The notes under the pieces are model-generated. The model did not search any database, was not told the origin of the DNA, and worked only from the letters and a program-made list of their open reading frames with translations. Source: Fidelibacterota bacterium (GTDB lineage Bacteria; Fidelibacterota; Fidelibacteria; Fidelibacterales; Fidelibacteraceae). Taken from it: 64,000 nucleotides of DNA. Positions 63,529 to 64,000 of the stretch are shown here, one piece after another; the stretch's first letter is position 1, and each line of letters starts with the position of its first letter. The stretch covers positions 22,977-86,976 of the forward strand of contig JAQVTR010000002.1 of assembly GCA_028699915.1 (NCBI GenBank). Direction: 5' to 3'. A program made the translations under genes and the position numbers.

Positions 63529-63609
63529 CGGAGGATGAGGGACTCGAACCCCCAAGCCCGAGGGCGGCGGTTTTCAAGACCGCTGACTTACCAATTAGCC
63601 TAATCCTCC
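63529..63609 (-). tRNA. tRNA-Ser (anticodon TGA)
   Basis: 81 bases. Acceptor GGAGGAT pairs with ATCCTCC; the anticodon stem-loop is GCGGT-CTTGAAA-ACCGC; the variable arm is of class II length (about 13 bases); the T-arm is GGGGG-TTCGAGT-CCCTC; discriminator G as in serine tRNAs. The 3' CCA is not encoded. Confidence 0.95.
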
Positions 63610-63795
63610 CGTTGGCGCGGTATTTTAAGCTGAATGCCCTAATTATGCAAGCCTTTTAAAAAGAGGTCAGCTGATTTGCCGAATTGAGTCAATTGTTTTG
63701 AGTCAATCGAATCTCCCCCGGCGCCCACCCCCTGCCCTTTGCACTGCAATGCTTTTGTCACAAATGCAACACATAATAATTCCCCCGATTAAAAA

Positions 63796-63814
63796 AGCCC
63801 TCGGTTAAAGGGCT
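63796..63814 (-). terminator. Intrinsic terminator after tRNA-Ser(GCT)
   Basis: On the minus strand AGCCC pairs with GGGCT around a 9-base loop and the right arm continues into six T. It lies 14 bases beyond the 3' end of the tRNA. Confidence 0.65.
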
Positions 63815-63826
63815 CTGAAGTATAAA

Positions 63827-63916
<90 letters not shown>

Positions 63917-64000
63917 GTTGCTTTTGAAAAAGCCAAAAAATTTAAGACGCTAAACCCGGATTTCCAATATTTATTTAAAGGAAAAAGATCCTCTGACCCA

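Overview
Source organism. The window reads as chromosomal DNA (roughly half G+C) from a Gram-negative anaerobe of the Bacteroidota-like (FCB) assemblage. The clues are two secreted proteins with C-terminal sorting modules of the type IX (Por) secretion kind, a complete set of Bat proteins (batA to batE), golvesin-like surface domains, and an FCB-specific protein usually mislabelled asparagine synthetase B. The flavin and iron-sulphur NAD(P)H machinery also points to anaerobic metabolism. A Cloacimonadota- or Marinimicrobia-like lineage would fit, but this is inference: no rRNA is present. Nothing looks like a prophage, insertion sequence, CRISPR array or integrase, and no gene-free stretch exceeds 300 bases.

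Layout, 1-13.3 kb (minus strand). A sigma-54 activator, a Cys-rich DUF6485 protein, a cob(I)alamin adenosyltransferase, quinolinate synthase and a cut-off lipoprotein form one run. Upstream of it lie batC-batD-batE, a SPOR protein and a TPR protein, each overlapping the next by a few bases. Further upstream are a large amidase-like lipoprotein with a golvesin insert, a class I glutamine amidotransferase-type hydrolase, and the FCB conserved protein.

13.3-29.4 kb (plus strand). A ZnuA-like lipoprotein, a DMT transporter, Ogt and a GH9-deacetylase fusion overlap end to end. Next come lipA, rpe, an amidohydrolase, an alpha-toroid protein, lon and an ABC-F ATPase, then serA, a DUF1015 gene and a small unknown gene.

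29.4-39.4 kb. clpB (minus strand, with TGTCAT-type operator candidates) diverges from an RNase H-like gene and uvrB. A coiled-coil membrane protein with a clear terminator follows, then yebC-ruvC-ruvA-nitroreductase and a class V aminotransferase with a strong promoter. Together with serA this suggests a phosphoserine route.

39.4-48.9 kb. This is the most distinctive part. A three-gene minus-strand operon encodes NuoE-, NuoF- and NfnB/NuoG-like subunits without any hydrogenase domain, resembling the Sporomusa-type electron-bifurcating transhydrogenase. Divergent to it is an operon of an arylamine N-acetyltransferase-like protein, a uroporphyrinogen decarboxylase-family (methyltransferase-like) protein fused to a thioredoxin fold, a CobW-like GTPase and a short adenylate-forming-enzyme-like protein.

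48.9-64 kb (minus strand). A PfkB kinase, a secreted sorting-domain protein, a DUF1460 lipoprotein, folB, nadK, a Rossmann-fold LOG-like protein and a secreted phosphodiester glycosidase come first. A second operon follows: ftsK, an alpha/beta hydrolase, batA, batB and DUF4416. Two serine tRNA genes close the window.
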